Of a DNA stretch of 64,000 nucleotides, positions 51,801-60,406 are shown in pieces. The stretch is from Sorangium aterium. Lineage in GTDB: Bacteria > Myxococcota_A > Polyangia > Polyangiales > Polyangiaceae. The translations under genes were made by a program, and so were the position numbers. Under the pieces are notes generated by a model. The model was not told the origin of the DNA, did not search any database, and saw only the letters and a program-made list of their open reading frames with translations. The stretch is from the NCBI RefSeq assembly GCF_028368935.1, contig NZ_JAQNDK010000001.1, positions 3,782,001 to 3,846,000 of the forward strand, given 5' to 3'. Numbering within the stretch: the first letter of the stretch is position 1; each line of letters opens with the position of its first letter.

Positions 51801-54800
51801 GTCCTCAAGGGGCTCGCCGCAGGAGAGCGGGAACAGCGGAGAGTACTGGCAGTTGCTGCATGCCAGATGCAGATCGCCGGACGCGATCGCGGCGTCGAAG
51901 CCGATACGGGAATAAGAGGATGCCTCCCGGTAGTGCCGCCGCCAGAAGATCAAGTGATTGCCGAATATGGTAAATACAAAGGACTTCGTGAGGAGGCTGC
52001 TCCCGCCCGCCAGGCCGCAGGCGAGCTCGCCGAAGCGGAACGCCTCGTTGTATTTCCAGTACCTCCGGGCGATCTCGACCGCGAAGGTGCTGTACGCGTG
52101 GGCGGAGCTCTCGGCGTTGCCGTGGCGCAGGCTGAGCTCGATCTTGCGCACGTTGACGAGGTACATCAGGTTCGGGTCCACGAAATAAGCGGCGAGGGCC
52201 ACACCTCGCAGGACACCCATCACGACCTTGATCTCCGGGTGTGTCATGGGGGGCAGGCGGATCAGATCCTCGATCGCCCGGTCCCCCAGCGCCTGCCACA
52301 CGCGCTCGGTCGCTTCTTCGACCTGGGCGTCGCTGGGATGGATCGGTAAATCGATGCCGAAGGCGCGGAGGCACCGGAGCCCGAGCTCCAGCGCGCGGAC
52401 GCTCTGCCTGCGGGTCACATGGAAGCCGACCGCGAGCTCGACGACCGCGGCCCTCTCGAGCTCGGTCCGCGCTCGAGACATGAGCTCTTCGAAGAGCGGC
52501 TCGGCGTCCTCGAAACTGCCCGTGACGTACGCGGCGTATGCGCGCTCGAAGGTCAGGTCGTAGGTCAGCTCGTACTGCGTCTCCCAGCGGTCCGGCGCGA
52601 GCAATGCCATGCCCGCGGCGAAGTGGTCGGCCGCGCCGTGGAACGCCGCCGCGGCCTTGGCCTTCCTGCCGGCGCGGAGGTTCAACGCGGCGAGCTCTTC
52701 CCTCTCCGCCCGGGAACGGACGAGCGTCGCGCCGCGGTTGAGGTGCCCTATGACGTCGAAGATCATGTCCTCACGCTCCTCCGCGCGCTGCCGCTCCAGG
52801 AGCAGCCGGCCAATCCCCAGGTGCACCTCGGCGAGCCGTTCGGCCGGGATCAACGCGTAGGCGGCTTGCTGCACCCGATCGTGGAGGAACCTGTAGGCCC
52901 CGCCCTGACCGACGATCAACCCCTCCTGCACGGCCTCTTCGAGCGCCTCGCGGAGCTCTGCCGCCGGCCGCTTCGCGACCACCGCGAGGGTGTCGAGGTC
53001 CAGGCGGCTGCCCAGGCACGCGGCGAGCTTGAGCGCGTCCAGCGCCACGACCGGGAGCCGCCTCAGCTTCTCCGTCATCAGCTCGACGATGTTGTCGGTG
53101 AAGCCCTTGCCGCGGATCGCGGCGATGTCCCACCGCCATGCGCCGGCCTCCGCGTCGAGGGTGATGAGCCCCTCTTGATGCAGCGCGATCAAGAACTGGA
53201 GCACGAAGAACGGGTTGCCGCCGGTCTTCTCGTAGACCAGCCGCGCGAGGGGCTCGGCGCGCGCCGCGCTGGCGTGGACCGCCTCGGCCACGAGCGCTCC
53301 GACATCAGCCCCCGAGAGCGGCGCGAGCACGACGTCGGAGACGACGGCGCCGCGCTTCCTCGCCTCGGCCAGCATGCGCGGAAGCGGGTGCGCGGGGGCG
53401 ACCTCGTTGTCGCGGTAGGCGCCGAGCAGGAGCAGGTGCGCGGTCTCGGTGCACGTCACGAGCTGCTCGACGAGCTTCAAGCTGGCCGCGTCAGCCCATT
53501 GGAGATCGTCGAGGAAGAGCACCACGGGGTGCTCTTTCTGGGCAGTCACCGCGACGAAGCGCTGGATTGTCGCGAACAGCCGGCTCTGGGCTTCGGTCGC
53601 CGGGAGCTCGGGCATGGGCTCTCGCGGGCCCACGAGCTGCTCGATCTCGGGCAGCACGTCGGCGAGCAGCCGACCGTTCGAGCCAAGGGCCTCCCGGAGA
53701 CGCTGCCGGAAGCGGTCGACCCGCTCCTCGCTGGCGGAGAGGATCTCCTGCAAGAGACCCCGGAACGCCTGGAGGAAAGGAAGGTAGGGGATGTTCCTGT
53801 TGTACTGGTCGCATTTGCCGGAGAGGAAATACCCTCGCTCCCGCACCACCGGGCTGTGCAGCCCGGCGACGAGCGACGTCTTGCCGATGCCCGAGTACCC
53901 CGACACGAGCACGAGCTCCGGCCGGCCCTGCGCCACCACCCGCTCGAAGGCGGCGCGCAGCGCCTCGACCTCACGCTCGCGTCCATAGAGCCGCTGCGGG
54001 ACCAGGAAGCGGTCGGAGAGGTCGCGCTGCCCGAGCGCAAAGGCCTTGATGGTGCCGGTGGCCCGCCACGCTGCGAAGCACGCCTCCAGGTCGCGCCGCA
54101 GGCCGAGCGCGCTCTGGTAACGCTCCTCCGCGGCCTTGGCCAGCAGCTTGAGCACGACGGCGGACAGCGGCGGGGGAACGGAGGGCAGGATCACGTGGGG
54201 CGGGAGCGGCGTTCGGGCGATATGGCAATGCACCCATTCCAGGGGATCGCGCGCCTCGAAGGGCAGGCGGCCCGTGAGCATCTGGTAGAACGTAACCCCG
54301 AGGGAGTACAGGTCGGTCCGCTCGTCGATCCAGCGGTTCATCCGGCCCGTCTGCTCCGGGGCCATATAGGCCAGCGTCCCCTCGATGAGACCTGCGCGGG
54401 TGAGGTTCTGGGACTCGCGAGGCGCTCGGGAGGCGATCCCCAGATCGGTGATCTTGACCTCGTCGGTATCCGGGTTGTAGAGCAGGTTTTGAGGCTTGAT
54501 GTCCTTGTGGACGAGTCGATGTCGATGCAGCTCGGCGAGCGCCGCGGCGATGCGGAGGGCGAGGGGGAAGAAGCGCTCGAGCGGCATCGGCTCGTCGAGG
54601 GAAAGATCGAGCGGGCGGCCCCCGAAGTCCTCCAGTATCAGCGCAGACTGGCCGTGGAGCGCGTCGATCGCGTAAGGCTTGACGACGGCCGGAGCGTCGA
54701 TCGCACTGGAGATTTCGTACTCGTGGAGCAGCCGCCCGAGAGCGCGGGGGTCGGCGTGGTCGGGTCGCAAGACCTTGAGCACCACCGGCCGGTCGTCTTC

Positions 54801-54881
54801 TTCGCGACGCGCTCGAAAGACGAGGGTATCTGCCCCTTCATGGAGAAGCTCGAGGCTGACATAATGTGAATCCCTGGCCAT
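48864..54881 (-). CDS. Giant sensor: active Ser/Thr kinase - AAA ATPase - helical repeats - GAF - PAS - GAF - histidine kinase
   Basis: The 2005-aa protein starts MARDSHYVSLELLHEG. Its kinase domain (1-280) keeps the ATP lysine K36 (VVLKVL), the catalytic loop HKDIKPQN (D127, K129, N132), DLG (D146) and AYMAPEQTG, so activity is expected. An AAA-type ATPase follows with Walker A GYSGIGKT (K334) and LFLDDLQWAD. Residues about 600-1280 are helical repeats. Next come GAF (1295-1445), PAS (about 1460-1590, IYLKDREGRFLLANRRV), a second GAF (1600-1740), HisKA with SHELKTPL (H1763) and HATPase (LLNLLSNAMKYG, VRDQGIGIAEED, GGLGLGLYLVRWIV). It can thus sign both Ser/Thr and His targets. No membrane segment or adjacent response regulator is seen. 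It is 182 bp downstream of the metal-motif membrane protein gene on the same strand. Confidence 0.93.
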   Translation of the reverse strand: MARDSHYVSLELLHEGADTLVFRARREEDDRPVVLKVLRPDHADPRALGRLLHEYEISSAIDAPAVVKPYAIDALHGQSALILEDFGGRPLDLSLDEPMPLERFFPLALRIAAALAELHRHRLVHKDIKPQNLLYNPDTDEVKITDLGIASRAPRESQNLTRAGLIEGTLAYMAPEQTGRMNRWIDERTDLYSLGVTFYQMLTGRLPFEARDPLEWVHCHIARTPLPPHVILPSVPPPLSAVVLKLLAKAAEERYQSALGLRRDLEACFAAWRATGTIKAFALGQRDLSDRFLVPQRLYGREREVEALRAAFERVVAQGRPELVLVSGYSGIGKTSLVAGLHSPVVRERGYFLSGKCDQYNRNIPYLPFLQAFRGLLQEILSASEERVDRFRQRLREALGSNGRLLADVLPEIEQLVGPREPMPELPATEAQSRLFATIQRFVAVTAQKEHPVVLFLDDLQWADAASLKLVEQLVTCTETAHLLLLGAYRDNEVAPAHPLPRMLAEARKRGAVVSDVVLAPLSGADVGALVAEAVHASAARAEPLARLVYEKTGGNPFFVLQFLIALHQEGLITLDAEAGAWRWDIAAIRGKGFTDNIVELMTEKLRRLPVVALDALKLAACLGSRLDLDTLAVVAKRPAAELREALEEAVQEGLIVGQGGAYRFLHDRVQQAAYALIPAERLAEVHLGIGRLLLERQRAEEREDMIFDVIGHLNRGATLVRSRAEREELAALNLRAGRKAKAAAAFHGAADHFAAGMALLAPDRWETQYELTYDLTFERAYAAYVTGSFEDAEPLFEELMSRARTELERAAVVELAVGFHVTRRQSVRALELGLRCLRAFGIDLPIHPSDAQVEEATERVWQALGDRAIEDLIRLPPMTHPEIKVVMGVLRGVALAAYFVDPNLMYLVNVRKIELSLRHGNAESSAHAYSTFAVEIARRYWKYNEAFRFGELACGLAGGSSLLTKSFVFTIFGNHLIFWRRHYREASSYSRIGFDAAIASGDLHLACSNCQYSPLFPLSCGEPLEDVLHEVDDRLGFVRRARHAFSHEFLLGVHCLIQALRGRPARLSMLDGSVLDQAAFEARLDPKDLEGVHCFYYILKAQALFVLGHPREAVAATTIASAEQAWRFEMGPLIVEFVFYRTLALAAAYEEPPSSPRDLPEGLLAGERQLGVWADNCPANFLHKHALVRAEIARLLGRESEANRLYEQAISSAREHGFVQHEAIACELAAGFCRAHGLPIAADAYLQMARAGYFRWGAHAKVEQLDQRYPHLVERRPIAPTVTFALRAEQFDVLSVVKASQSISGELKLPRLLETLLRVVVEHAGAEEGVVLLVRGERLSTAAAIDASGGAVRSLDLGEGSTAALPRSILNYVRRSRERVLLDDAAAPHPFLEDEYFTRRRPRSLLCLPIARQTRLLGVLYLENSLVTGAFTPGRLNVLELLASQTAISLENAMLYSDLEEENFERRRAEHELKAHQEILQGIVDNSAAAIYLKDREGRFLLANRRVCDLFRVPSEQLLGKTDAEIVPGPIAEALRDHDRKVLEVGAPMEWEEELPLSDGPRTFLSVKFPLGRGAAPRALCGISTDITERKQAERAQRFLAEASRKLMALGYDATLASVADLAVPELSDQCLVSVSSEDDAVFGAAASGVRLEEIEALRQALTSPAAATSTEAEIGDARALPLLQQLGVHAYLRVPLRARDRHLGVMFLLATAPQRRYGPADLALAEELGRRAGLALDNTRLYALAQEAIGRRDEFLTIASHELKTPLTSLQMQIQRMERLLRHDPSAHPSPARLETMLRVLHRQSARLGNLVNELLDVSRLNAGRLTLACEPIELSRLIREIVERAAPQLATAGCRAELDMDEPVIGFWDRSRLEQVLLNLLSNAMKYGMHQPIHVGVRRQGDSALITVRDQGIGIAEEDQARIFNRFERAVSVRNFGGLGLGLYLVRWIVTSHGGTVRVESRPNAGATFIVELPLRPPAAGGQDAAPRRGADDSSEHIPGNA

Positions 54882-55063
54882 GGGAGAGCCTTGGAAGACG
54901 ATCGGGCTAGGTCAGCGCGACGCGCGCCCAATTCACAGAGTTATCGAGCACGGTTGCACATCGCGCAGAGGTGCGCAGCCGGGCCGCCGCCGACCGTCGG
55001 GGCGTCGAGGTGGGCGCGGGCGAGCTCGGGAGCCAGGCCGCCGCCCGGTCGCCCGTCACAACG

Positions 55064-55702
55064 TCAGAGCAGCACCGCGATGACGCCGGCCACGATGAGC
55101 GCGACGGCCCAGGCCCGATCGAGGTTGAACCAGGCGGTGCGAAGGATGGCGACGCCGAGCTTGTGATAGACCACGAACGCGACCGCGGCCGCCGCCGCCA
55201 TCATGGCGGCGGTGTGGACGAGGACCGCGGCGAGGTAGCCGAGAGGGCTCGCGAGCGACAGGCCAGCCGCGTTGTGACACCCGCCGCCGTGGCACGGAGC
55301 GGGGTTGCCTTCGCCGAGCAGGAAGACCGGGATCAGCATGAGCCCCGCGCCGTGCGCGGTGGCCATCAGGAAGGACCACCAGGTCAGGTCGCGGAAGCCG
55401 ACGCGCATCCCGACCCACCTCGGGTGCCGCGGCCTCACCAGCTTGAGCACGCCGAACGCGACGAGCGCGGCCGCCGTGAGCCACCGGAGCGCCGCGGCGG
55501 GGACGCTCGCGAGCCCGACCCCGAGCAGCGCGACCGTGAGGCCGATCGACGCCGCGTGGCCGAGCGCGATGGGGACGAGCGCCCGCCGCACCGCGCCGCT
55601 GCTCTTCTCCTGCAGGCCCAGGGCGACGGCGAACAGCCAGCCCATGCCAGGGTTGACGCCGTGATAGGCGCCGAGGAGCGCCAGCGTGAGCCAGGGCATC
55701 AT
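55064..55702 (-). CDS. Small membrane protein with CHGGGCH loop, partner of SBP56
   Basis: The 212-aa protein has about six membrane helices. The first contains GAYHGVNPGMGWLFAVALGL, a His-Asn-Pro pattern seen in metal-permease-like families (UreH/NicO-like). Between helices is GEGNPAPCHGGGCHNAAGLS, whose two Cys and two His look like a metal-binding loop. The start could be 55702 or the next Met (55699). It lies six bases after the SBP56 gene, so the two are almost certainly co-transcribed. I infer metal (possibly copper) handling for the SBP56 enzyme; the family itself is not firmly identified. Confidence 0.72.
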   Translation of the reverse strand: MMPWLTLALLGAYHGVNPGMGWLFAVALGLQEKSSGAVRRALVPIALGHAASIGLTVALLGVGLASVPAAALRWLTAAALVAFGVLKLVRPRHPRWVGMRVGFRDLTWWSFLMATAHGAGLMLIPVFLLGEGNPAPCHGGGCHNAAGLSLASPLGYLAAVLVHTAAMMAAAAAVAFVVYHKLGVAILRTAWFNLDRAWAVALIVAGVIAVLL

Positions 55703-55708
55703 GGCCGG

Positions 55709-57112
55709 CTAGGGGTAGCAGAACGAGTCGGACGACGCGTCGCCCCCCTCGAGCCGCACCTGGTGAGGGCGCAGCGCGCCGAAATCGACGAAGAACTCGG
55801 GATCGACCGTGATGCCCCCGCCCGCCGCCACATCGACCTTGGCCATCCAGCCGCCCACGCCCTCGGGATAGAACTGCTCGTCCCACGACGCGTAAAGCGA
55901 GTTCGTGAAGTAGACGCGCCGGCCGTCGCGGCTCACCTCGACCATCTGCGGCCCGCCCCGCAGCGGGCCGGAGCGGCGATGCGCCGCCCGGCGGACGATC
56001 CCGCCGAGGTGCACCGAGCCGGCCAGCTTCGGGTGGAACGGGTCCGATACATCGTACTGGCGGAGCTCGCCTGTGCCCCAGCAAGACACGTAGAGGAACC
56101 GGTCGTCGAGGGAGAGGTTGATGTCGGTGATCAGCGGCGGCACCGCCTTGAAGCCCTTGAGCAGCGGCGGCAAGAGGTCGGGATCCGCCGGCTCGGCCGG
56201 CACCTCGATCACCTTGCGGATCGCCCACCGATCGCCGTCGCGATGCCAGAGCCAGATCGAGGCGGAGAGATCCTTGACGCTCACGACGACGCCGACGAAG
56301 CCATACGCCTTGGTCGGGTCGTGGGCGGGGCGGAGCTCCAGCGCCATCTGGTGCTCATCGCCGAGATCCAGCGCCTGGAGGTGCTTGCGTTTCCGCAGGT
56401 CCCATACATGGACGCGGTGTCCGTACTTCTTGCCGAGCAGGAGCTCCGGATTCACGCCGTCCTCGATCATCTTCGGCGTCCCCCACTCGCTCGTGAGGAG
56501 GGTGTCGTGGCCGAGGTGCCACCAGAAGTCGTAGTGGAGGAACTGCGGTCCGCGATCGATCTCCCATCGGCCGAGCACATCGAAGCTCTCGCAGTCGAGC
56601 ACGAAGATGCCCCCCGGCCCGTCGCCGTCAGGGCCGCCGAGCGCGCTCACGTAGATGCCGTCGGGGCCGCAGTGCAGCGTGTGCGGGCGCGAGTAGCCGG
56701 CCCGCTTCGCGATCTCCTCGGCGCGCACCGTGTGGACGAGCTCGGGGCGGCGCGGGTCCGGCTTGACGTCGAAGACGAAGATGTTCGACGAGCGGAGCGC
56801 CGGGAGCAGGAGGAAGCGGCGCTCGACGTGGGGGTGCGGCGCGTAGGGGCACAGGGCGGCGCTGCACGCGTTCCAGCCGGAATGGTGGAGCTCATCGCCA
56901 TAGGTCGGCAGCTCGTTGACCGAGACCAGGGTGCCGTACGCCGGCGACCTCGGATCGAGATCGACGACCGTGAGCGCGTCATGGCGCAGCTCGCCCGGGC
57001 GCTTCAGGGCGGCGCCCGCGTCGAGCGCGGTCACGTAGGCCAGCCGCTCGGGCGGCGCCTCCATCGCCAGGCGCGGCGACGGGTAAAAGGTGGGATCCGG
57101 ACGAAACCGCAT
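55709..57112 (-). CDS. Selenium-binding protein SBP56 family / methanethiol oxidase
   Basis: The protein matches SBP56 from end to end: RPDPTFYPSPRLAMEAPPER, ELHHSGWNACSAALCPY, FVFDVKPDPRRPELVHTV, ALGGPDGDGPGGIFVLDC, FLHYDFWWHLGHDTLLTSEW, GTPKMIEDGVNPELLLGKKY, CWGTGELRQYDVSDPFHP, GGPQMVEVSRDGRRVYFTNS and LYASWDEQFYPEGVGGW. At 467 aa it is the family's usual length. Bacterial relatives (MtoX) and human SELENBP1 oxidise methanethiol to formaldehyde, H2S and H2O2, with copper reported for bacterial members. No signal peptide is present, so this one is probably cytoplasmic. It is first in an operon with the CHGGGCH membrane protein. Confidence 0.93.
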   Translation of the reverse strand: MRFRPDPTFYPSPRLAMEAPPERLAYVTALDAGAALKRPGELRHDALTVVDLDPRSPAYGTLVSVNELPTYGDELHHSGWNACSAALCPYAPHPHVERRFLLLPALRSSNIFVFDVKPDPRRPELVHTVRAEEIAKRAGYSRPHTLHCGPDGIYVSALGGPDGDGPGGIFVLDCESFDVLGRWEIDRGPQFLHYDFWWHLGHDTLLTSEWGTPKMIEDGVNPELLLGKKYGHRVHVWDLRKRKHLQALDLGDEHQMALELRPAHDPTKAYGFVGVVVSVKDLSASIWLWHRDGDRWAIRKVIEVPAEPADPDLLPPLLKGFKAVPPLITDINLSLDDRFLYVSCWGTGELRQYDVSDPFHPKLAGSVHLGGIVRRAAHRRSGPLRGGPQMVEVSRDGRRVYFTNSLYASWDEQFYPEGVGGWMAKVDVAAGGGITVDPEFFVDFGALRPHQVRLEGGDASSDSFCYP

Positions 57113-57194
57113 GCGCTGCGTCTCTTTGAGCTTGGGCGTTCGCGTGTTCTTCCAAGGCGCCGCCGGCGAGGACCGGCGCGCTCCGAGCCTACCC

Positions 57195-57551
57195 CTACCC
57201 CTTCAGATCGGTGCTGAGAAATACCTCGTGGATATCGAGCTTGCTCGGGCCCGCGAACATCTCCTTCGGCGCGCGGTTCCTGTGCGCCTCCGCGAACGCG
57301 GGGCTCCGCGTCCAGGCGATGAAGTCGTCCATGGACCGCCACCAGGTCTTCACCTCGTAGAACCCCTGCGCGTCCGGGTCCGGGCTCCACGCGCCGGTCG
57401 CGTGGTCCAGCTTCATCGGCTTCGGCCTGTGGACCTCGTTCCGGATGAAGCCGGGCGCCTGATCGACCAGGTGGACCCTGTTCTTGAAGCGATCCTCGAA
57501 ATCGGCCTCGTGGCCCTCGGCGACGGGGATGCGGTTGGTGACGACGATCAT
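57195..57551 (-). CDS. ABM-domain monooxygenase-like protein
   Basis: The start at 57551 has AAGGAGAGG about 5-13 bases upstream. The 118-aa protein is a ferredoxin-like antibiotic biosynthesis monooxygenase (ABM) domain: MIVVTNRIPVAEGHEADFED, VHLVDQAPGFIRNEVHRP, GFYEVKTWWRSMDDFIAWTR and SPAFAEAHRNRAP. This group includes heme-degrading and quinone monooxygenases that work without bound cofactor. The His in SPAFAEAHR matches the position used by heme-degrading members (IsdG/HmoA-like), but substrate cannot be told from sequence. The SBP56 gene follows 82 bp downstream on the same strand and may share its transcript. Confidence 0.87.
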   Translation of the reverse strand: MIVVTNRIPVAEGHEADFEDRFKNRVHLVDQAPGFIRNEVHRPKPMKLDHATGAWSPDPDAQGFYEVKTWWRSMDDFIAWTRSPAFAEAHRNRAPKEMFAGPSKLDIHEVFLSTDLKG

Positions 57552-58157
57552 CGCTCCTCTCCTTCTTGCTCGTACGGGAGGCCCGCATGCTGCGGGCGAC
57601 GGAAAGCTTAGCAGCGCCTGTGCCCGACCGGGGCCGCGCGGCGCTCGCCGCCCTGCTCGCGCGCTCCCGCGCTGGCGCCGCCCGCACGCCGGCAGAATGC
57701 CTGGGAATCCCTCGGAGCTCAATGCAATGCCGCCGGCGACACGCAACCGATCAGAACCATCGCTACGGGTTCACCCTAACCGCTCCGACGTCAGCGGATC
57801 TCGCGCACTCGAACGGTACAGACCGGCCCGGAAGACGACGGGAAAGCCCCTATGGGCTCGCCAGACTCGAGCATTCCTCGGCGGAGCACGGAAAATCGCA
57901 CGGAGCGGGCCCTTGTTGAATACCTCACAACGATGCTTGCGTGATCGTGAGTCGCATGATACTCGGATGGCGTCCGGGGCAACGATCATGCCCTGTTTGC
58001 AACGAACGGAGCAGGGAACGACGCGCAGCGATCCGCCGGAGCACGACGTCATCGCAAGGGACATCGACCTCCGGCCTCATCTGGCCTCGCTCGCCTCGCC
58101 TGTTCCGCCCGGGCTCGCGGCGCCTCCGCCGTGCGCCGATCATCGAACCAGAGGGAT
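57552..58157. other. Gene-free stretch between divergent operons
   Basis: This 606-bp gap separates the ABM gene (start 57551) from the sugar operon (start 58158). I see no credible gene; several AT-richer spots (57895-57965) may hold promoters. No strong inverted repeat stands out. Confidence 0.5.
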
Positions 58158-59276
58158 ATGACAAGCCACGTCCTCATCACCGGTGGAGCAGGGTTCATCG
58201 GCTCTCACGTCGCCGACGAGCTCCTGCGCCAGGGGGTCCGCGTCCGGGCGCTCGACAGCCTGGTCCCTCAGGTGCACGGCCCCGACCGCCGCCGCCCGGC
58301 GTACCTCGACCCGGAGGTCGAGCTCATCGTGGGTGATGTCCGCGACCGCGACGCGGTGAGGTCGGCGCTCCGGGGCGTGGACGCGGTTGTCCACTTCGCG
58401 TCCGCGGTCGGGGTCGGACAGAGCATGTACAAGATCGCGGAGTACACCTCGATCAACAACGTCGGCACCGCCGTGCTCCTCGAGGAGCTCGCCGAGAAGC
58501 CGGTCTCGAGGCTGCTCGTCGCCTCCAGCATGAGCGTGTATGGCGAGGGGCTCTACCGGACGGCCTCCGGCGCGGTGGTCCCCGGCGTGAGCCGGCCGCT
58601 CGAGCAGCTCAGGCGCGGCGACTGGGAGGTCCGGAGCGAGGCCGGCGAGGCGCTCGTGCCCATCCCGACGCCCGAGTCCAAGCCCCCGTCGCTCGAGTCG
58701 GTCTATGCGCTCTCCAAGTACGACCAGGAGCGGCTCTGCCTGATGATCGGGCGCGCCTATCAGATCCCGACCGTCGCGCTCCGCTTCTTCAACGTCTACG
58801 GCCGCCGCCAGGCCCTCTCCAACCCGTACACCGGCGTCCTCGCCATCTTCGCCGCGAGGCTCCTCAACGGCCGTCCGCCCGTGATCTTCGAGGACGGGCT
58901 GCAGCGGCGCGATCTCGTGAGCGTCACCGACGTCGCCCGCGCCTGCGTCCGGGCCCTCGGCGCCGACGCCGCGATCGGCCAGGTGCTCAACATCGGCAGC
59001 GGGCGGTCGTACACCGTGCGCGAGGTCGCCGAGCGCGTCCGCGAGGTGATGGGGAAGAGCGGTATCGAGCCCGAGATCGTCGGGAAATCCCGGCTGGGCG
59101 ACGTCCGGCACTGCTTCGCCGACATCGGCGCGGCGCAGCAGAAGATCGGGTATGCGCCCCGGGTCTCGCTCGAGGAGGGGCTCCGCGATCTCGCCGACTG
59201 GCTCGAGGGTCAGGTGGCGAAGGACGCTGTCGCCCAGGCCCGCGCAGAGCTGGAATCCAGGGGGCTGACGGTATGA
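58158..59276 (+). CDS. NAD-dependent epimerase/dehydratase (extended SDR), first gene of sugar operon
   Basis: The start at 58158 has GAGGG 4-8 bases upstream. The 372-aa protein is an extended SDR: LITGGAGFIGSHVADELLRQ (NAD motif GxxGxxG), VHFASAVGVGQSMYKI, ASSMSVYGEG with the catalytic Ser, YALSKYDQE (Y183, K187) and RFFNVYGRRQALSNPYTGV. Such enzymes epimerise or dehydrate nucleotide-activated sugars; the exact sugar is not clear. It probably feeds the glycosyltransferases downstream. The next gene starts in its stop codon (ATGA), so they are coupled. Confidence 0.9.
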   Translation: MTSHVLITGGAGFIGSHVADELLRQGVRVRALDSLVPQVHGPDRRRPAYLDPEVELIVGDVRDRDAVRSALRGVDAVVHFASAVGVGQSMYKIAEYTSINNVGTAVLLEELAEKPVSRLLVASSMSVYGEGLYRTASGAVVPGVSRPLEQLRRGDWEVRSEAGEALVPIPTPESKPPSLESVYALSKYDQERLCLMIGRAYQIPTVALRFFNVYGRRQALSNPYTGVLAIFAARLLNGRPPVIFEDGLQRRDLVSVTDVARACVRALGADAAIGQVLNIGSGRSYTVREVAERVREVMGKSGIEPEIVGKSRLGDVRHCFADIGAAQQKIGYAPRVSLEEGLRDLADWLEGQVAKDAVAQARAELESRGLTV

Positions 59277-60406
59277 GCGCCGCGGCGCTCGACCCGGACG
59301 GCGCGACCCTGGCGGAAGGACGCCCGGCGCTGATCACCGGCGGCGCCGGCTTCATCGGGGCCAACCTGGCCCACCGCCTGCTCCAGGCGGGAGAGGCGGT
59401 GATCCTCTTCGACAACCTCTCCCGCCCCTCGGTGGCGCGCAACGTCGAGTGGCTGAGGCGCACCCACGGTGACCGCGTCACGCTGATCACCGGCGACGTG
59501 AGGGACGCCCGCGCTGTCGCGGCCGCGGTCCGGCGCGCCTCCAGCGTCTTCCACTTCGCCGCCCAGGTGGCCGTGACGACGAGCCTCGTCCAGCCGGTGG
59601 AAGACTTCGAGATCAACGCCCGCGGGACGCTCAATGTCCTCGAGGCGATCCGCGCCGAGAGCGCCCCTCCGCCGCTCCTCCTCACGTCGACCAACAAGGT
59701 GTACGGCGGCCTCCCCGACGTCCCGCTCTCGTGCAGCGGCCGGCGCTACGAGCCCACGGATCCGGAGCTCCGGGCCTCCGGCGTCTCCGAGGCCCGCCCG
59801 CTCGATTTCCACAGCCCCTACGGCTGCTCCAAGGGCGCGGCGGACCAGTACGTCATCGATTATGCCCGCACCTTCGGGCTCCCCGCGGCGGTGTTCCGGA
59901 TGAGCTGTATCTACGGTCCTCGCCAGTTCGGGACCGAGGACCAGGGGTGGGTCGCTCATTTCCTCCTCCAGGCGCTCCGGCGGGAGCCGATCACCCTCTA
60001 CGGCGACGGGATGCAGGTGCGGGACGTGCTCTTCATCGACGATCTCGTCGACGCGCTCCTCCTCGCCCGCGGCGACATCCGGCGGATCTCGGCGTCGGCG
60101 TTCAACGTCGGCGGGGGCCCTGAGAACACCCTCAGCCTGCTCGAGCTGCTCGACCTCATCGAGGAGCTCGACGGCAAGCGCCCCCTGATCGGCTTCGAGG
60201 GGTGGCGGCCGGGCGATCAGCGGTACTACGTCTCCGACTGCCGCCGGCTCTCCGCGGCCACGGGGTGGTGGCCGCGCGTCCGGGTCCGCGAGGGGGTGCG
60301 CAGGCTGCACGGCTGGCTGCGGGAGATGACGGAGACGACGGGCGCCGGGAAGGCCGTCGCCGCCGGCCAGCCCGCGAAGGAGCCGTGCGCGGGGGGCGTC
60401 CGGTGA
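59273..60406 (+). CDS. NAD-dependent epimerase (CDP-paratose 2-epimerase-like)
   Basis: A second extended SDR, only distantly like the first: LITGGAGFIGANLAHRLLQA, VFHFAAQVAVTTSLVQPVED, LLTSTNKVYGGL, HSPYGCSKGAADQYVIDYAR (Y183, K187), RMSCIYGPRQFGTEDQGWVA and VRDVLFIDDLVDALLLA. The TNKVYG and RQFGTEDQGWVAHF blocks are those of CDP-paratose/tyvelose 2-epimerase-like proteins, so a dideoxy- or branched-sugar role is plausible but not proven. About 15 extra residues precede the Rossmann strand. Its stop overlaps the next gene's GTG start (GTGA). Confidence 0.9.
   Translation: MSAAALDPDGATLAEGRPALITGGAGFIGANLAHRLLQAGEAVILFDNLSRPSVARNVEWLRRTHGDRVTLITGDVRDARAVAAAVRRASSVFHFAAQVAVTTSLVQPVEDFEINARGTLNVLEAIRAESAPPPLLLTSTNKVYGGLPDVPLSCSGRRYEPTDPELRASGVSEARPLDFHSPYGCSKGAADQYVIDYARTFGLPAAVFRMSCIYGPRQFGTEDQGWVAHFLLQALRREPITLYGDGMQVRDVLFIDDLVDALLLARGDIRRISASAFNVGGGPENTLSLLELLDLIEELDGKRPLIGFEGWRPGDQRYYVSDCRRLSAATGWWPRVRVREGVRRLHGWLREMTETTGAGKAVAAGQPAKEPCAGGVR

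Noticed and set aside
52419-54869. Plus-strand open frame of 816 codons opposite the giant sensor
   Set aside because: Antisense to the kinase/ATPase gene with all motifs intact.
54971-57217. Plus-strand open frame of 748 codons opposite SBP56 and the membrane protein
   Set aside because: Antisense to a full-length SBP56 match.
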